Origin: Spirosoma fluviale
Lineage (GTDB): Bacteria; Bacteroidota; Bacteroidia; Cytophagales; Cyclobacteriaceae
Length of the DNA stretch: 55,514 nucleotides
Direction of reading: 5' to 3'
NCBI GenBank assembly: GCA_945897085.1
Contig: CAMDEU010000003.1
Span: forward strand, 1-55,514
The position numbers and the translations under genes were made by a program. The notes under the pieces are model-generated. The model had not been told where the DNA came from. It did no database searches and saw only the letters and a program-made list of their open reading frames with translations. Position 1 is the stretch's first letter; every line of letters starts with the position of its first letter. Positions 8,600 through 16,235 of the stretch are shown piece after piece.

Positions 8600-9445
8600 A
8601 TGAACCAGAAAATGCGAGTTTTATTCTTTTTTCTTTCTGTGCTGAGCTTTTCGGCTTGTGGCAAAGACAAGGATTATGTAGTTACTATTTCCACGAGGCA
8701 TGGAGAGATTAAGGCAATTCTATTTGATGATGCGCCTGAGCACAAGTCCAATTTCCTTGAGTTGGCAGAAGATGGTAGATTCGATTCTACCCAGTTTCAC
8801 CGAGTCATCCAAGGCTTCATGGTTCAAGGTGGAGATGTATTCAAAAAAGAAGGACTTCCCTATCAAAATTGGCCAACACTTCCTGCAGAGATTCGTCGCA
8901 ATCATGTGCACACCAAGGGGATGCTTGCCGCAGCTCGTGAAGGAGATGATAGCAATCCTCAAAAACGGAGCAATGGCTCCCAGTTTTACATTGTACAAGG
9001 AAGGACCTATGCGGAGCAGGAGTTGACTACCGATTTTACAGCCTTGCAAAAGGCGGTCTTCCAGTACATGCAATTGGAAAGCCAGCAACAGATGAAGGAA
9101 GAGTACACACGGCTTTATCAGGAAGGAAAAATGGATAGTCTCACCCAACTTTTGCTTTCAAAAAGAGATGAAATTGCTAAGACCTTATCTTTGAAACTCA
9201 CCAAGGATTATAGCCCTGAACAGATTAAGGCCTATGCAGAACTGGGTGGAACCCCTCACTTGGATTTTGAATACACCGTTTTTGGACAGGTCATCCAAGG
9301 TTTGGAGGTCGTGGAAAAGATTGCAGCGGAGAAAACTGCCCGAGAAGTCCCCTTAGATCCTGTTCTGATGAAGGTTACGGTGGAAAAAATGTCACGTAAA
9401 AAAATTGAAAAAGAATTCGGATATGTCTACCCCCCTTCACAATAA
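8600..9445 (+). CDS. Cyclophilin-type peptidyl-prolyl isomerase, lipoprotein with helical insertion
   Basis: 281-residue periplasmic prolyl isomerase with a lipoprotein signal (FFFLSVLSFSAC, lipid-modified Cys near residue 21). Cyclophilin elements are clear: VTISTRHGEIKAILFDDAP, FHRVIQGFMVQGGD near 72, and NGSQFYIVQG near 129-138. A helix-rich insertion of about 70 residues (LTTDFTALQKAVFQYM to SPEQIKAYAELGG) precedes the last strands DFEYTVFGQVIQGLEVVEKI. Similar long cyclophilins occur in Bacteroidota. It starts one base after the hemC stop. Probable role: envelope protein folding. An alternative start at 8612 would shorten it by four residues. Confidence 0.9.
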   Translation: MNQKMRVLFFFLSVLSFSACGKDKDYVVTISTRHGEIKAILFDDAPEHKSNFLELAEDGRFDSTQFHRVIQGFMVQGGDVFKKEGLPYQNWPTLPAEIRRNHVHTKGMLAAAREGDDSNPQKRSNGSQFYIVQGRTYAEQELTTDFTALQKAVFQYMQLESQQQMKEEYTRLYQEGKMDSLTQLLLSKRDEIAKTLSLKLTKDYSPEQIKAYAELGGTPHLDFEYTVFGQVIQGLEVVEKIAAEKTAREVPLDPVLMKVTVEKMSRKKIEKEFGYVYPPSQ

Positions 9446-10352
9446 ACCCAAAGTTCTCATCACTGGGGCCAATGGTCTGCTAGGCCAGAAGCTGGTGGAG
9501 CAGCTCGTGGCTTCCAACAGCTGGGAGGTCATCGCTACGGGTAGGGGTCCTTGCAGGCTTTCTGGGACTGGGTATACCTACGAGATGTTGGACATTGAAA
9601 ACCAGCAGGAGGTGGACGACACCTTGTTGCTCTTACGCCCGGAGGTAATTATTCACGGTGCGGCCATGACCCATGTAGACGAGTGTGAGAAGCACCAAGA
9701 AGCTTGTTACAGAGCCAATGTCTTAGCGACGAAGTACCTGGTAGCTGCAGCGGAGGAGATAGCGGCTCACTTTATTTTTGTGTCTACGGACTTTATTTTC
9801 TCCGGATTGGACGGTAAAAATCCGTACACCGAAGAGGCTGTTGCTGATCCAGTGAATTATTATGGGCAAACCAAGTTGGACGGTGAGGAGCTGCTCAAGC
9901 GTTCCCGTTTGAAATGGGCCATAGCAAGGACAGTGTTGGTCTATGGTCTCGCCAATGACTTGAGTCGTTCCAATATCATTCTATGGGTCAAAGCCTCTCT
10001 GGAGGCGGGCAAACAAATTCAGGTGGTGGATGATCAGGTGCGAACGCCAACGCTGGCAGAGGATTTGGCTGCGGGTTGTATTTTGATGGCTGAGCAAGGT
10101 GCTACAGGGGTATTTAATATTTCCGGCTCGGAGCTTTTGACTCCCTACCAAATGGCAATGGAGACGGCGGATTACTTTGGGTTAAACAAAGAATTGATCG
10201 TTCGCACGGATTCAACCCAATTTACGCAGCCTGCCCGCCGGCCTATGAAGACTGGGTTTGTGATTCAAAAGGCCATAGAAAAACTGGGTTATTCACCCAA
10301 AACTTTTAGAATGGGCATCAGTATATTGGCAAAACAACTTATCTCGTCCTGA
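9423..10352 (+). CDS. RmlD-like NAD(P)-dependent sugar-nucleotide reductase (SDR superfamily)
   Basis: 309-residue extended short-chain dehydrogenase, closest in layout to dTDP-4-dehydrorhamnose reductase RmlD. Visible features are the Rossmann motif VLITGANGLLGQKL near residue 10, IIHGAAMTHVDECEKH near 75, the STDFIFSG catalytic Ser/Thr region near 125 and the YYGQTKLDGE Tyr-x3-Lys pair near 148. The C-terminal substrate part (VFNISGSELLTPYQMA) is complete. ATG 9423 was chosen over an in-frame TTG at 9405. It overlaps the cyclophilin gene by 23 bases. No other dTDP-rhamnose genes are nearby, so the substrate is uncertain. Last gene of the operon. Confidence 0.85.
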   Translation: MSTPLHNKPKVLITGANGLLGQKLVEQLVASNSWEVIATGRGPCRLSGTGYTYEMLDIENQQEVDDTLLLLRPEVIIHGAAMTHVDECEKHQEACYRANVLATKYLVAAAEEIAAHFIFVSTDFIFSGLDGKNPYTEEAVADPVNYYGQTKLDGEELLKRSRLKWAIARTVLVYGLANDLSRSNIILWVKASLEAGKQIQVVDDQVRTPTLAEDLAAGCILMAEQGATGVFNISGSELLTPYQMAMETADYFGLNKELIVRTDSTQFTQPARRPMKTGFVIQKAIEKLGYSPKTFRMGISILAKQLISS

Positions 10353-10543
10353 TTCCAAAAGCGGCTTTGGTAGAAAATTTTTAGCAAGTGGCAGCAGGTT
10401 CAACTCCCGAGGAGAGAGGGCCCCTGGATTCACAGGACCTTTCCGTATCGCATTGATATTCTTTATCAGGTGAATTTCCCAAATTGTTTTTGTGTTATTT
10501 CGGCTCAAAATGGGGGGGGTTGGAGCATCATGAGCGGGTTACT

Positions 10544-10559
10544 AACTAAGAAATTAGTT
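10544..10559 (+). other. Perfect hairpin with GAAA (GNRA) tetraloop
   Basis: AACTAA, loop GAAA, TTAGTT: a perfect 6-bp stem, extendable by one G-U pair. The loop is GNRA class only if the plus strand is transcribed. No T run follows, so it is not an ordinary terminator. Confidence 0.4.
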
Positions 10560-10612
10560 GCCTTTCCTATTATTCAAAAAGTGCCTAAATACCTTGACTA
10601 GAACCAAAAGTT

Positions 10613-10632
10613 AAATCCTTTACGAAGGATTT
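10613..10632 (+). other. Perfect hairpin with TACG (UNCG-class) tetraloop
   Basis: AAATCCTT, loop TACG, AAGGATTT: a perfect 8-bp stem whose plus-strand RNA loop is of the stable UNCG class, although the closing pair is U-A rather than C-G. Only a short T stretch follows. It could be a weak terminator for transcription from upstream or part of a structured RNA. Confidence 0.4.
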
Positions 10633-10787
10633 TATGAATTGAACGAGCTTTGTAGTATACTGGTTTTTTTAAGAAGGCTTTGATTTTTTCTTTAATATTT
10701 TGATTTAGGCAGAAGAAATTAACTGTTTATTTTATAATTTTGACCTATTATTCTAAAGTAAGTTTTATAAACCAACGTAAAATTGAA

Positions 10788-10820
10788 ATTGATTTTTTTA
10801 AATTATAGTTAATAGTTTTC
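10788..10820 (+). promoter_or_regulatory. Candidate promoter of the permease/L,D-transpeptidase operon
   Basis: ATTG at 10788-10791 and TAGTTTTC at 10813-10820 are spaced by 21 bases and match the Bacteroidota -33/-7 consensus with one mismatch in each element. Transcription would start near 10827, about 19 bases before the ATG at 10846. Confidence 0.4.
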
Positions 10821-10845
10821 ACCTACAGCGTGGCGGTTTATTTAA

Positions 10846-12231
10846 ATGGAAAATAATAAGTACAGCAAGGTTGCTGCAATGAGTACAGTTATTGCCAACA
10901 TGATTGGGGTGGGTGTTTTTTCTTCCTTAGGGTTTCAAGTCATTCCTTTTGAAAACGGGGGGATTCCTGATGGCTTTACAATTTTATTTATTTGGCTAGT
11001 GGGAGGGTTAATTGCCTTGTGTGGGGCATTTACTTATTCTGAGGTCGCAACTACTTTGAAGAGGAGTGGAGGGGAATATGTTTATTTAAGTAAGCTTTAT
11101 CATCCAAGTATTGGGTTTGCCAGTGGTTGGATAAGTTTGGTTGTTGGGTTTGCGGGGGCTATAGCTTCTGCTGGGCTTGCCATAGGTAAGTATAGCGCGC
11201 CAGCTTTAGGTGTGGATGTTTCTAAAGAAATTGGATTATTGGGTTTTGAATTGAGTATTCAAAAAATCATTGCGATCAGTATAATTCTATTTTTGTCTTT
11301 AGTTCATTTAAATGGAACTAAAGTTGGAGGGTTGGTTCAGAGTGTTTTGACAGCCTTTAAAATTGCTCTGATTTTAGTTTTTTGTTTAGCTCCCTTTTTT
11401 ATTCTACCTGCTGATTTGCCTCTTGCAAACAGTTTAAGTCCATCAGACACTAGTCTTTCCATCATTTTTAGTTTTTCATTTGCCTCGGCACTTGTATGGG
11501 TGATGTATGCCTATTCTGGTTGGAATGCAGTTGTATATATCGCTGGGAATGTTGAAAATCCTATTAAAACAATTCCATTTGTACTAATCGGCGGGACGCT
11601 TATTGTGACCATTTTATATGTATTTTTAAATGCTTCATTTATGTCTGTTTCAACTTTTGAAGAAATGGCTGGTAAAGAGGATATTGGAAATATTGTGGCG
11701 TTGAAGTTATTTGGAGATAGTTATGGAGCAGTTTTTTCAGCGATTTTTTCTTTTGCGTTATTTAGTACCATGAGTGCAATGATTATTGCAGGGCCTAGGG
11801 TTTCGGAACAAATAGGCAATGACTTCTCATTTTTCAAGAAGATTGCAATAAAAAATCAATCCGGCACGCCGATATATGCTATTTTATTGCAAGCGCTAAT
11901 TTCCATTGTATTGGTTTTGTTTTCTACATTCCAGGAGCTGATTCAAACCTTAGGAATTACACTTTCCTTCTTCTCATTGTTGACGGTAATTGGAATTTTT
12001 ATTATTCGTAAAAGATATAGCGAGGAAGAAAGACCTGTAAAAACTTGGGGCTATCCTTTTACGCCAATTATATTTATTCTCGCAACAGGTTGGATGATAT
12101 TTAGTTTTGCTTTGATGGATCCAATGAAAATTTGGTATGCCGTGTTTGCAATTGTCCCAGGTATTTTTGTTTATTTTATTCTTCAAAAAAAAAAAAATAA
12201 ACACCCCAATGAGGAATTTCTTAGTAAATAG
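10846..12231 (+). CDS. APC-superfamily amino acid permease
   Basis: 461-residue polytopic inner-membrane transporter with about 12 predicted hydrophobic helices. The first helix carries the APC substrate-site signature (STVIANMIGVGVFSSLGF near residues 14-31). GGEYVYLSKLYHPSIGFASGW near 74-95 is the conserved helix 3 entry, and YSGWNAVVYIAGNVENPIKTIP near 224-246 is the characteristic helix 6-7 loop. It probably imports an amino acid or small peptide-derived compound in symport or exchange; the substrate cannot be read from sequence. It is the first gene of an AT-rich four-gene unit and overlaps the next gene by 23 bases. Codons are richer in A/T than in the neighbouring housekeeping genes. 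Confidence 0.88.
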   Translation: MENNKYSKVAAMSTVIANMIGVGVFSSLGFQVIPFENGGIPDGFTILFIWLVGGLIALCGAFTYSEVATTLKRSGGEYVYLSKLYHPSIGFASGWISLVVGFAGAIASAGLAIGKYSAPALGVDVSKEIGLLGFELSIQKIIAISIILFLSLVHLNGTKVGGLVQSVLTAFKIALILVFCLAPFFILPADLPLANSLSPSDTSLSIIFSFSFASALVWVMYAYSGWNAVVYIAGNVENPIKTIPFVLIGGTLIVTILYVFLNASFMSVSTFEEMAGKEDIGNIVALKLFGDSYGAVFSAIFSFALFSTMSAMIIAGPRVSEQIGNDFSFFKKIAIKNQSGTPIYAILLQALISIVLVLFSTFQELIQTLGITLSFFSLLTVIGIFIIRKRYSEEERPVKTWGYPFTPIIFILATGWMIFSFALMDPMKIWYAVFAIVPGIFVYFILQKKKNKHPNEEFLSK

Positions 12232-13378
12232 TTTTCTTTTTCTTTCGCTATCTCTCTTATTTTTTACCTGCGGGAAAGCTGAAAAGGAAGTTCAAAAAGC
12301 TGAAATAGAAGTTGTAGCAACACCTCCAGTACAGCTACAAGCAGTGTCGGAGGAGTTTAATAGAACCGCCTTGTTTTTAGCAGGATTGTCACAAGTAGAT
12401 TCCAATTACTACGCTCAACTTGAATCCAAGGAATTTTGGATTACCCATAAAAACCAAATGGATGAGATTTGGAAAAGGGCAGAAGATTCCAGACTTAAGC
12501 TTATTACTTCCTGGGCTGAAAACTCATTAACGCCTAAAATAAAGGCAAACCTACCTTTGTATTATCCTTTTGCGGGAGCAGATTTTCTTCATGCGTGGTA
12601 TTTTTACCCAAATGCGCCTGAGTATCATCTTGTCGCTTTAGAAAACGTCACTAAGCTTCCGGAATTTGAAAAAATGACTGAAGCACAACTTATTGATTAC
12701 TTATCCAGTCTCCGGAACTCTTTACGGGATGTCATTGGTAAAAGCTACTTTATTACCATGCACATGCAAACGGATTTGAGGACTGGTGAGTATTCAGGGA
12801 TCCTCCCCTTGTATTATGTTTTTCTTTCCCGAACGGGGCATAAGTTATTAAACCAAGAAACAATTGCCTTAGATTCTACTGGAAATCACAGCCTTGTTTC
12901 TAATGATAAGTTTGCAGGTGTAAGAATAAAGATGACACAAAATGGAGTTAATGAAAAAGAGTTGACCTATATGAAGTTTGACTTGGGAAACACAAACCTT
13001 GATTCCAATCCAAGTTACACGAAGTGGGTTAATTCTTTAGGAGAGAAGAATGTATTTTTGAAAGCGGCATCTTATTTACTTCATTATAAATCCTTTGAAG
13101 TGGCAAGGCAATCTATATTTACAAATACTGCAAGCATTTTCCAAGATGATTCAGGTTTGGCCTATAAATATGTAGATAGCACACAATTCAGCACCGCTTT
13201 ATTTGGGGAATACACCAAACCAATAAAGGATTTTGGAGATCATGTGTTTCAGAAGGACTTGGAATTGCTTTATACAAATACGACAAAGGAAAATAGGCCG
13301 ACCATTCCTTTTCCGCTAGGCTATCATGTAGTTGCAGATAAGATTCAAAATCATCAACTTTTCACACGGAAGAAATAA
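12209..13378 (+). CDS. Lipoprotein of unknown function (conserved PFAGADF-type family)
   Basis: 389-residue predicted lipoprotein. The signal FLFLSLSLLFFTCGKAEKE has its lipid Cys near residue 20. ATG 12209 was chosen because it starts this signal peptide; a longer frame from 12137 lies entirely inside the permease. The mature part is mostly helical. Its best landmark is PLYYPFAGADFLHAWYFYPN near 112-131, followed by LVALENVTKLPEF. I recall similar PFSGPD-type sequences in uncharacterised proteins of several phyla, but no function. The second half has FITMHMQTDLRTGEYSGILP and VFLKAASYLLHYKSFEVARQ. Context with a papain-like protein and an L,D-transpeptidase suggests an envelope role (inference). 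Confidence 0.75.
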   Translation: MRNFLVNSFLFLSLSLLFFTCGKAEKEVQKAEIEVVATPPVQLQAVSEEFNRTALFLAGLSQVDSNYYAQLESKEFWITHKNQMDEIWKRAEDSRLKLITSWAENSLTPKIKANLPLYYPFAGADFLHAWYFYPNAPEYHLVALENVTKLPEFEKMTEAQLIDYLSSLRNSLRDVIGKSYFITMHMQTDLRTGEYSGILPLYYVFLSRTGHKLLNQETIALDSTGNHSLVSNDKFAGVRIKMTQNGVNEKELTYMKFDLGNTNLDSNPSYTKWVNSLGEKNVFLKAASYLLHYKSFEVARQSIFTNTASIFQDDSGLAYKYVDSTQFSTALFGEYTKPIKDFGDHVFQKDLELLYTNTTKENRPTIPFPLGYHVVADKIQNHQLFTRKK

Positions 13379-13407
13379 AAAATTCAATCCGTTTTTTGAC
13401 TTAAAAA

Positions 13408-14046
13408 ATGTTGTTAACAATCCTTTCCGTAGTGGCGAGTTTAACGCTTCAAAATAGTGCGGGGATTGATTTGCCCTTTGTTAATCAGAACGGAAACGAT
13501 GCTTATTTTGAAACTAGTTTTTCTTTAGATCAAAATGGGTTCTATAGTTTAGATACTTTATCTACCGATACAATTCAAACTGAACCCAATCAGATCTATT
13601 TCGAAAATTTTGAGATTCTATCTAAATATGAATGTATTGGGTCCTTAGATAATTTCTCTCAAAACCTAAATTCAGGTTTTTTGGTACTTAATAAAGGGCT
13701 AGAACTTTTTCAATCTAATTTTAAAACTACTGGATCCTGTTGGACTTATGTCAACAAGGTATACGATTTAGCAGGATATGGTTCCGCTAAAAGAGAGGTG
13801 ATTTACGATTCCAAAAAAGGAACTTTACTAAAAGACCCATCCATTATTATGCCTGGGGATTGGTTATTTCATGTCAATTATTCTTATAGAAATGTCGAGC
13901 ATAGTGCCATATTTATTTGTTGGCAGGATAAAGAAAAATTATTGGCAGTAACCTTGAGTCATGTCGGACAGAATAGATATGCAGGAGGGAATTTTGGCAT
14001 TTATGACCTCAAAGGAGTTTACAGAGTCACGCGTCCAAAGAGTTAA
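13408..14046 (+). CDS. Exported papain-like (NlpC/P60- or CHAP-type) candidate cysteine peptidase/amidase
   Basis: 212 residues with a short hydrophobic N-terminus (LLTILSVVASLTLQ) that could be a signal peptide. No family is obvious, but the second half has the order of a papain-fold hydrolase: Cys111 in TTGSCWTYVNKVYDLAGYG, then IIMPGDWLFHVNY, and His165 in NVEHSAIFICWQDKE. The pattern Cys at a helix start, then GDW, then a His before a hydrophobic strand is what NlpC/P60 and related amidases show. The assignment is inference from motif order only. It lies 29 bases after the lipoprotein gene and 33 before the L,D-transpeptidase, so a peptidoglycan-cleaving or amidase role is plausible. The AT-rich codon use matches its neighbours. 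Confidence 0.55.
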   Translation: MLLTILSVVASLTLQNSAGIDLPFVNQNGNDAYFETSFSLDQNGFYSLDTLSTDTIQTEPNQIYFENFEILSKYECIGSLDNFSQNLNSGFLVLNKGLELFQSNFKTTGSCWTYVNKVYDLAGYGSAKREVIYDSKKGTLLKDPSIIMPGDWLFHVNYSYRNVEHSAIFICWQDKEKLLAVTLSHVGQNRYAGGNFGIYDLKGVYRVTRPKS

Positions 14047-14079
14047 ATCAATTAGAATTTTTATATTTCTGTTTGTAAA

Positions 14080-15438
14080 ATGAAATTAAATTGGCTTAAA
14101 AACTGGGTTTTAAGATCATCATTAGGCTTATTGATATGCCTTAATTTTTCCTGTGGATTTAATTCCAAGGGCTCCTCTAAAGTCAAAGCTATCGAAGAAG
14201 TGGAGCTGCCTGTTAGTACTCCAAAGAATGGGAAAAAAGTGAACGAATTATCTCAAGAGGAAATAAAAAATTATTCCAAAAGTAACTCCTGTTATTTGCC
14301 TCTTTTAAATGATAGTACACTTTACCCAGATAAGAAAAGATCTTTTTTTTCATGGAATGAATTGTTAAATGATTCTTTGTCAAAGGATAATCCCTACCGA
14401 AATCGCTATTTGGTTGGAGACTTCATGGCATTGGATGAGAACCTTCAAAACATAGGTATTGAAGAAAAGAATCCCAACTTAGCTCAATTAAGGGATTTCG
14501 AAAAGTACGATCAGGAGCTGTTTACCTTAATGGATGCGGCTGTTGATTCCAAGGTAAATGAAGCTGCCTTATTTGACTTTATTCAGAAAAAATATCCTGG
14601 GGACAGGGAGCAATTGATCAATTTTTACACGAAGATCTGGCAGTTTAAGACTCCGGCTTTAACTAAAAAGTTTGCTGTGATAAATAGTAAAGCTTTTGCC
14701 TTAGGTCAGAAAGTTTGTTTGTGTGAGGCAAAAGAAGATACGCTTTTAATGATATCTCAGTTTTCAACCTCCGCTAAAAGTTTGATGCCTTTAGAGGTTA
14801 AAGATGAAAACGGAAAGGTTTTATCCACTAGCTACGTGAGGAATATGCCTTTAGGAAAATCCAGAAGCTATTATGGAGCTCAATATTTAATCACTTCAAA
14901 AAATTGGGAGACTCAAAGGAAGTACGAGAATCTGGATAAGTTTCACGATGAAAAATTAGGAGGTGGAAATAATAGAGTAACTTTTTATAACGGAAAAGCA
15001 CAATTACCTAATTTCCTTCTGATGACGCCTGCTAAGGATTATCCAAAAGCCATGCGCCAAAATGGAATTCATGAGGTAGCACTTTCGGGCCTCTCTCGAG
15101 GAATGTTAGGTTCAGCAAATAGTATTGGTTGTATCAGAGTCACAGATTTTGGATCTAAGTTTATCCGCTGGTGGGTTCCTCAGAATGCTAAATTCTTTAT
15201 CCTGTATAACGAGAAGAGGTATTTTTCTGAACTCCCAATAGACTCAATTGAAAAATATTTACCTTTCAAAAATGAGGAAGAAGGGAATGCTTTCCGAAAA
15301 TGGCTCGTGGAAACAAAGCCATTAAAGGCTGATCAATTGGAGGTTGATTTAACAGGAAAGCATGATAATGGGCACATTATTGAAGCATACAACCTCTATG
15401 GTAGCGAGTACGAATCCTTCAAATCCAAGCGCAACTAA
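14080..15438 (+). CDS. L,D-transpeptidase (YkuD-like) lipoprotein
   Basis: 452-residue lipoprotein (LLICLNFSCGF, lipid Cys25) with a large N-terminal region of unknown fold and a C-terminal L,D-transpeptidase catalytic segment. The His331 region GIHEVALSGLSRG is followed by SANSIGCIRV with catalytic Cys351, then WWVPQNAKFFILYNEKRYF as the last strand. The classical SHGC motif reads SIGC, so the His next to the Cys is replaced by Ile while the more upstream His is kept. Expected activity: forming or trimming peptidoglycan cross-links or anchoring proteins in the periplasm. It is the last gene of the AT-rich unit, and no clear terminator follows. Confidence 0.82.
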   Translation: MKLNWLKNWVLRSSLGLLICLNFSCGFNSKGSSKVKAIEEVELPVSTPKNGKKVNELSQEEIKNYSKSNSCYLPLLNDSTLYPDKKRSFFSWNELLNDSLSKDNPYRNRYLVGDFMALDENLQNIGIEEKNPNLAQLRDFEKYDQELFTLMDAAVDSKVNEAALFDFIQKKYPGDREQLINFYTKIWQFKTPALTKKFAVINSKAFALGQKVCLCEAKEDTLLMISQFSTSAKSLMPLEVKDENGKVLSTSYVRNMPLGKSRSYYGAQYLITSKNWETQRKYENLDKFHDEKLGGGNNRVTFYNGKAQLPNFLLMTPAKDYPKAMRQNGIHEVALSGLSRGMLGSANSIGCIRVTDFGSKFIRWWVPQNAKFFILYNEKRYFSELPIDSIEKYLPFKNEEEGNAFRKWLVETKPLKADQLEVDLTGKHDNGHIIEAYNLYGSEYESFKSKRN

Positions 15439-15552
15439 TTTTTTGGGAATGATTTGCTTCTTTTTGGGCACTAAAAGCAGTATTATTTCGTTTTGGCAAT
15501 AGAATTGCTCTAAGTCAACTTGGAATTTTCTACAACACTAATAACTACTCCC

Positions 15553-16146
15553 ATGAAAAAGCTAGTTCTTGTTTTGTTCGTTACCCTAAGCTCAATTACA
15601 GTGTTTGCCCAAAAAAATGGGCTAGGCATCAAAGGGGGATTGAGTAGTACTCAAGTAAATTTTGAGGGAGAAGAGTTTGTACCAAGCAATGCCCAGCTTG
15701 GCTATCATCTAGGGGTATTTGCACGATTTGGAGGCGTTGGTTTTTTTGTACAGCCGGAGGTATTGTTTACGCAAACAAGTGGGAGTTTTAAATTAGAGTT
15801 CCCCACATCAGGTACCAGTAAGGACTATGAAGCCAAGTTTAATCGTCTGGATGTACCCGTAATGGCTGGATTTAGAATGCTCAAAATTATTCGAGTGATG
15901 GTTGGGCCAATTGCTAGTTTCAATATTGACTCCTCGCTCCAGGAAGCGGGAAAAACGGTTCAAAATATCGACTTCAAAAATGCTACTTTAGGTTACCAAA
16001 CCGGGGTAGGTGTGGATCTAGGTAATCTATCCATTGAAGGGAAATACGAAGGAGGTCTCAGTAAGTTTACCGAAGCTATTGGTTCCTATCCAGCCGACAA
16101 TCGACTTAATCAATGGGTGCTTTCGGTAGGATTTAAATTATTCTAA
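15553..16146 (+). CDS. Outer-membrane beta-barrel (porin-family) protein
   Basis: 197-residue protein starting MKKLVLVLFVTLSSITVFAQ, a clean Sec signal peptide cut after FAQ. The mature part is an eight-stranded-type barrel of the PorT/OMP_b-brl family: LGIKGGLSSTQVNF, LGYHLGVFARFGGVGFFVQP, FNRLDVPVMAGFRMLKIIRV, TLGYQTGVGVDLGNLSIEGKY, ending in the aromatic LSVGFKLF that suits BAM recognition. ATG 15553 was preferred to an in-frame TTG at 15520. It is monocistronic with a strong terminator. Its codon use resembles the flanking genome, so the AT-rich block ends before it. Confidence 0.85.
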   Translation: MKKLVLVLFVTLSSITVFAQKNGLGIKGGLSSTQVNFEGEEFVPSNAQLGYHLGVFARFGGVGFFVQPEVLFTQTSGSFKLEFPTSGTSKDYEAKFNRLDVPVMAGFRMLKIIRVMVGPIASFNIDSSLQEAGKTVQNIDFKNATLGYQTGVGVDLGNLSIEGKYEGGLSKFTEAIGSYPADNRLNQWVLSVGFKLF

Positions 16147-16183
16147 CCTTCAACTCCTCAAAATACGGCGAGTTTTAATCCAT

Positions 16184-16223
16184 AAAAAAGCCCTTCCAAA
16201 TTCAATTTTGGAAGGGCTTTTTT
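16184..16223. terminator. Bidirectional terminator between convergent genes
   Basis: AAAAAAGCCCTTCCAAA and TTTGGAAGGGCTTTTTT form a perfect long stem with A and T runs on both sides. It can serve the beta-barrel gene on the plus strand and the BNR-repeat gene on the minus strand. Confidence 0.92.
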
Positions 16224-16235
16224 ATGCAGGACGCT

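Larger units (their letters stand above)
10353..10845 (+). other. 493-base intergenic region before the AT-rich operon
   Basis: No credible gene. The first 150 bases resemble the flanking composition, and after about 10,500 the DNA turns clearly AT-rich. It holds a weak hairpin just after the reductase stop (CCAAA/TTTGG, 10355-10370), a run of eight G at 10512-10519, two perfect tetraloop hairpins (10544-10559 and 10613-10632), several T-tracts and a candidate promoter at 10788-10820. Confidence 0.6.

Noticed and set aside
10380-10412. tRNA T-arm-like sequence (GCAGGTTCAACTCCCGAG) at the edge of the AT-rich block, as if an integration site
   Set aside because: The flanking five-base stems do not pair, no other tRNA arms are present, and no copy of it was found near the right edge of the block, so neither a tRNA remnant nor an attachment site is supported.
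10512-10519. Run of eight G as a G-quadruplex or phase-variable tract
   Set aside because: A single G run cannot form a quadruplex, and no frame crosses it.
10846-15438. Reading the AT-rich block as a mobile element or phage island
   Set aside because: No integrase, transposase, terminal inverted repeats or target duplications are visible; only composition differs.
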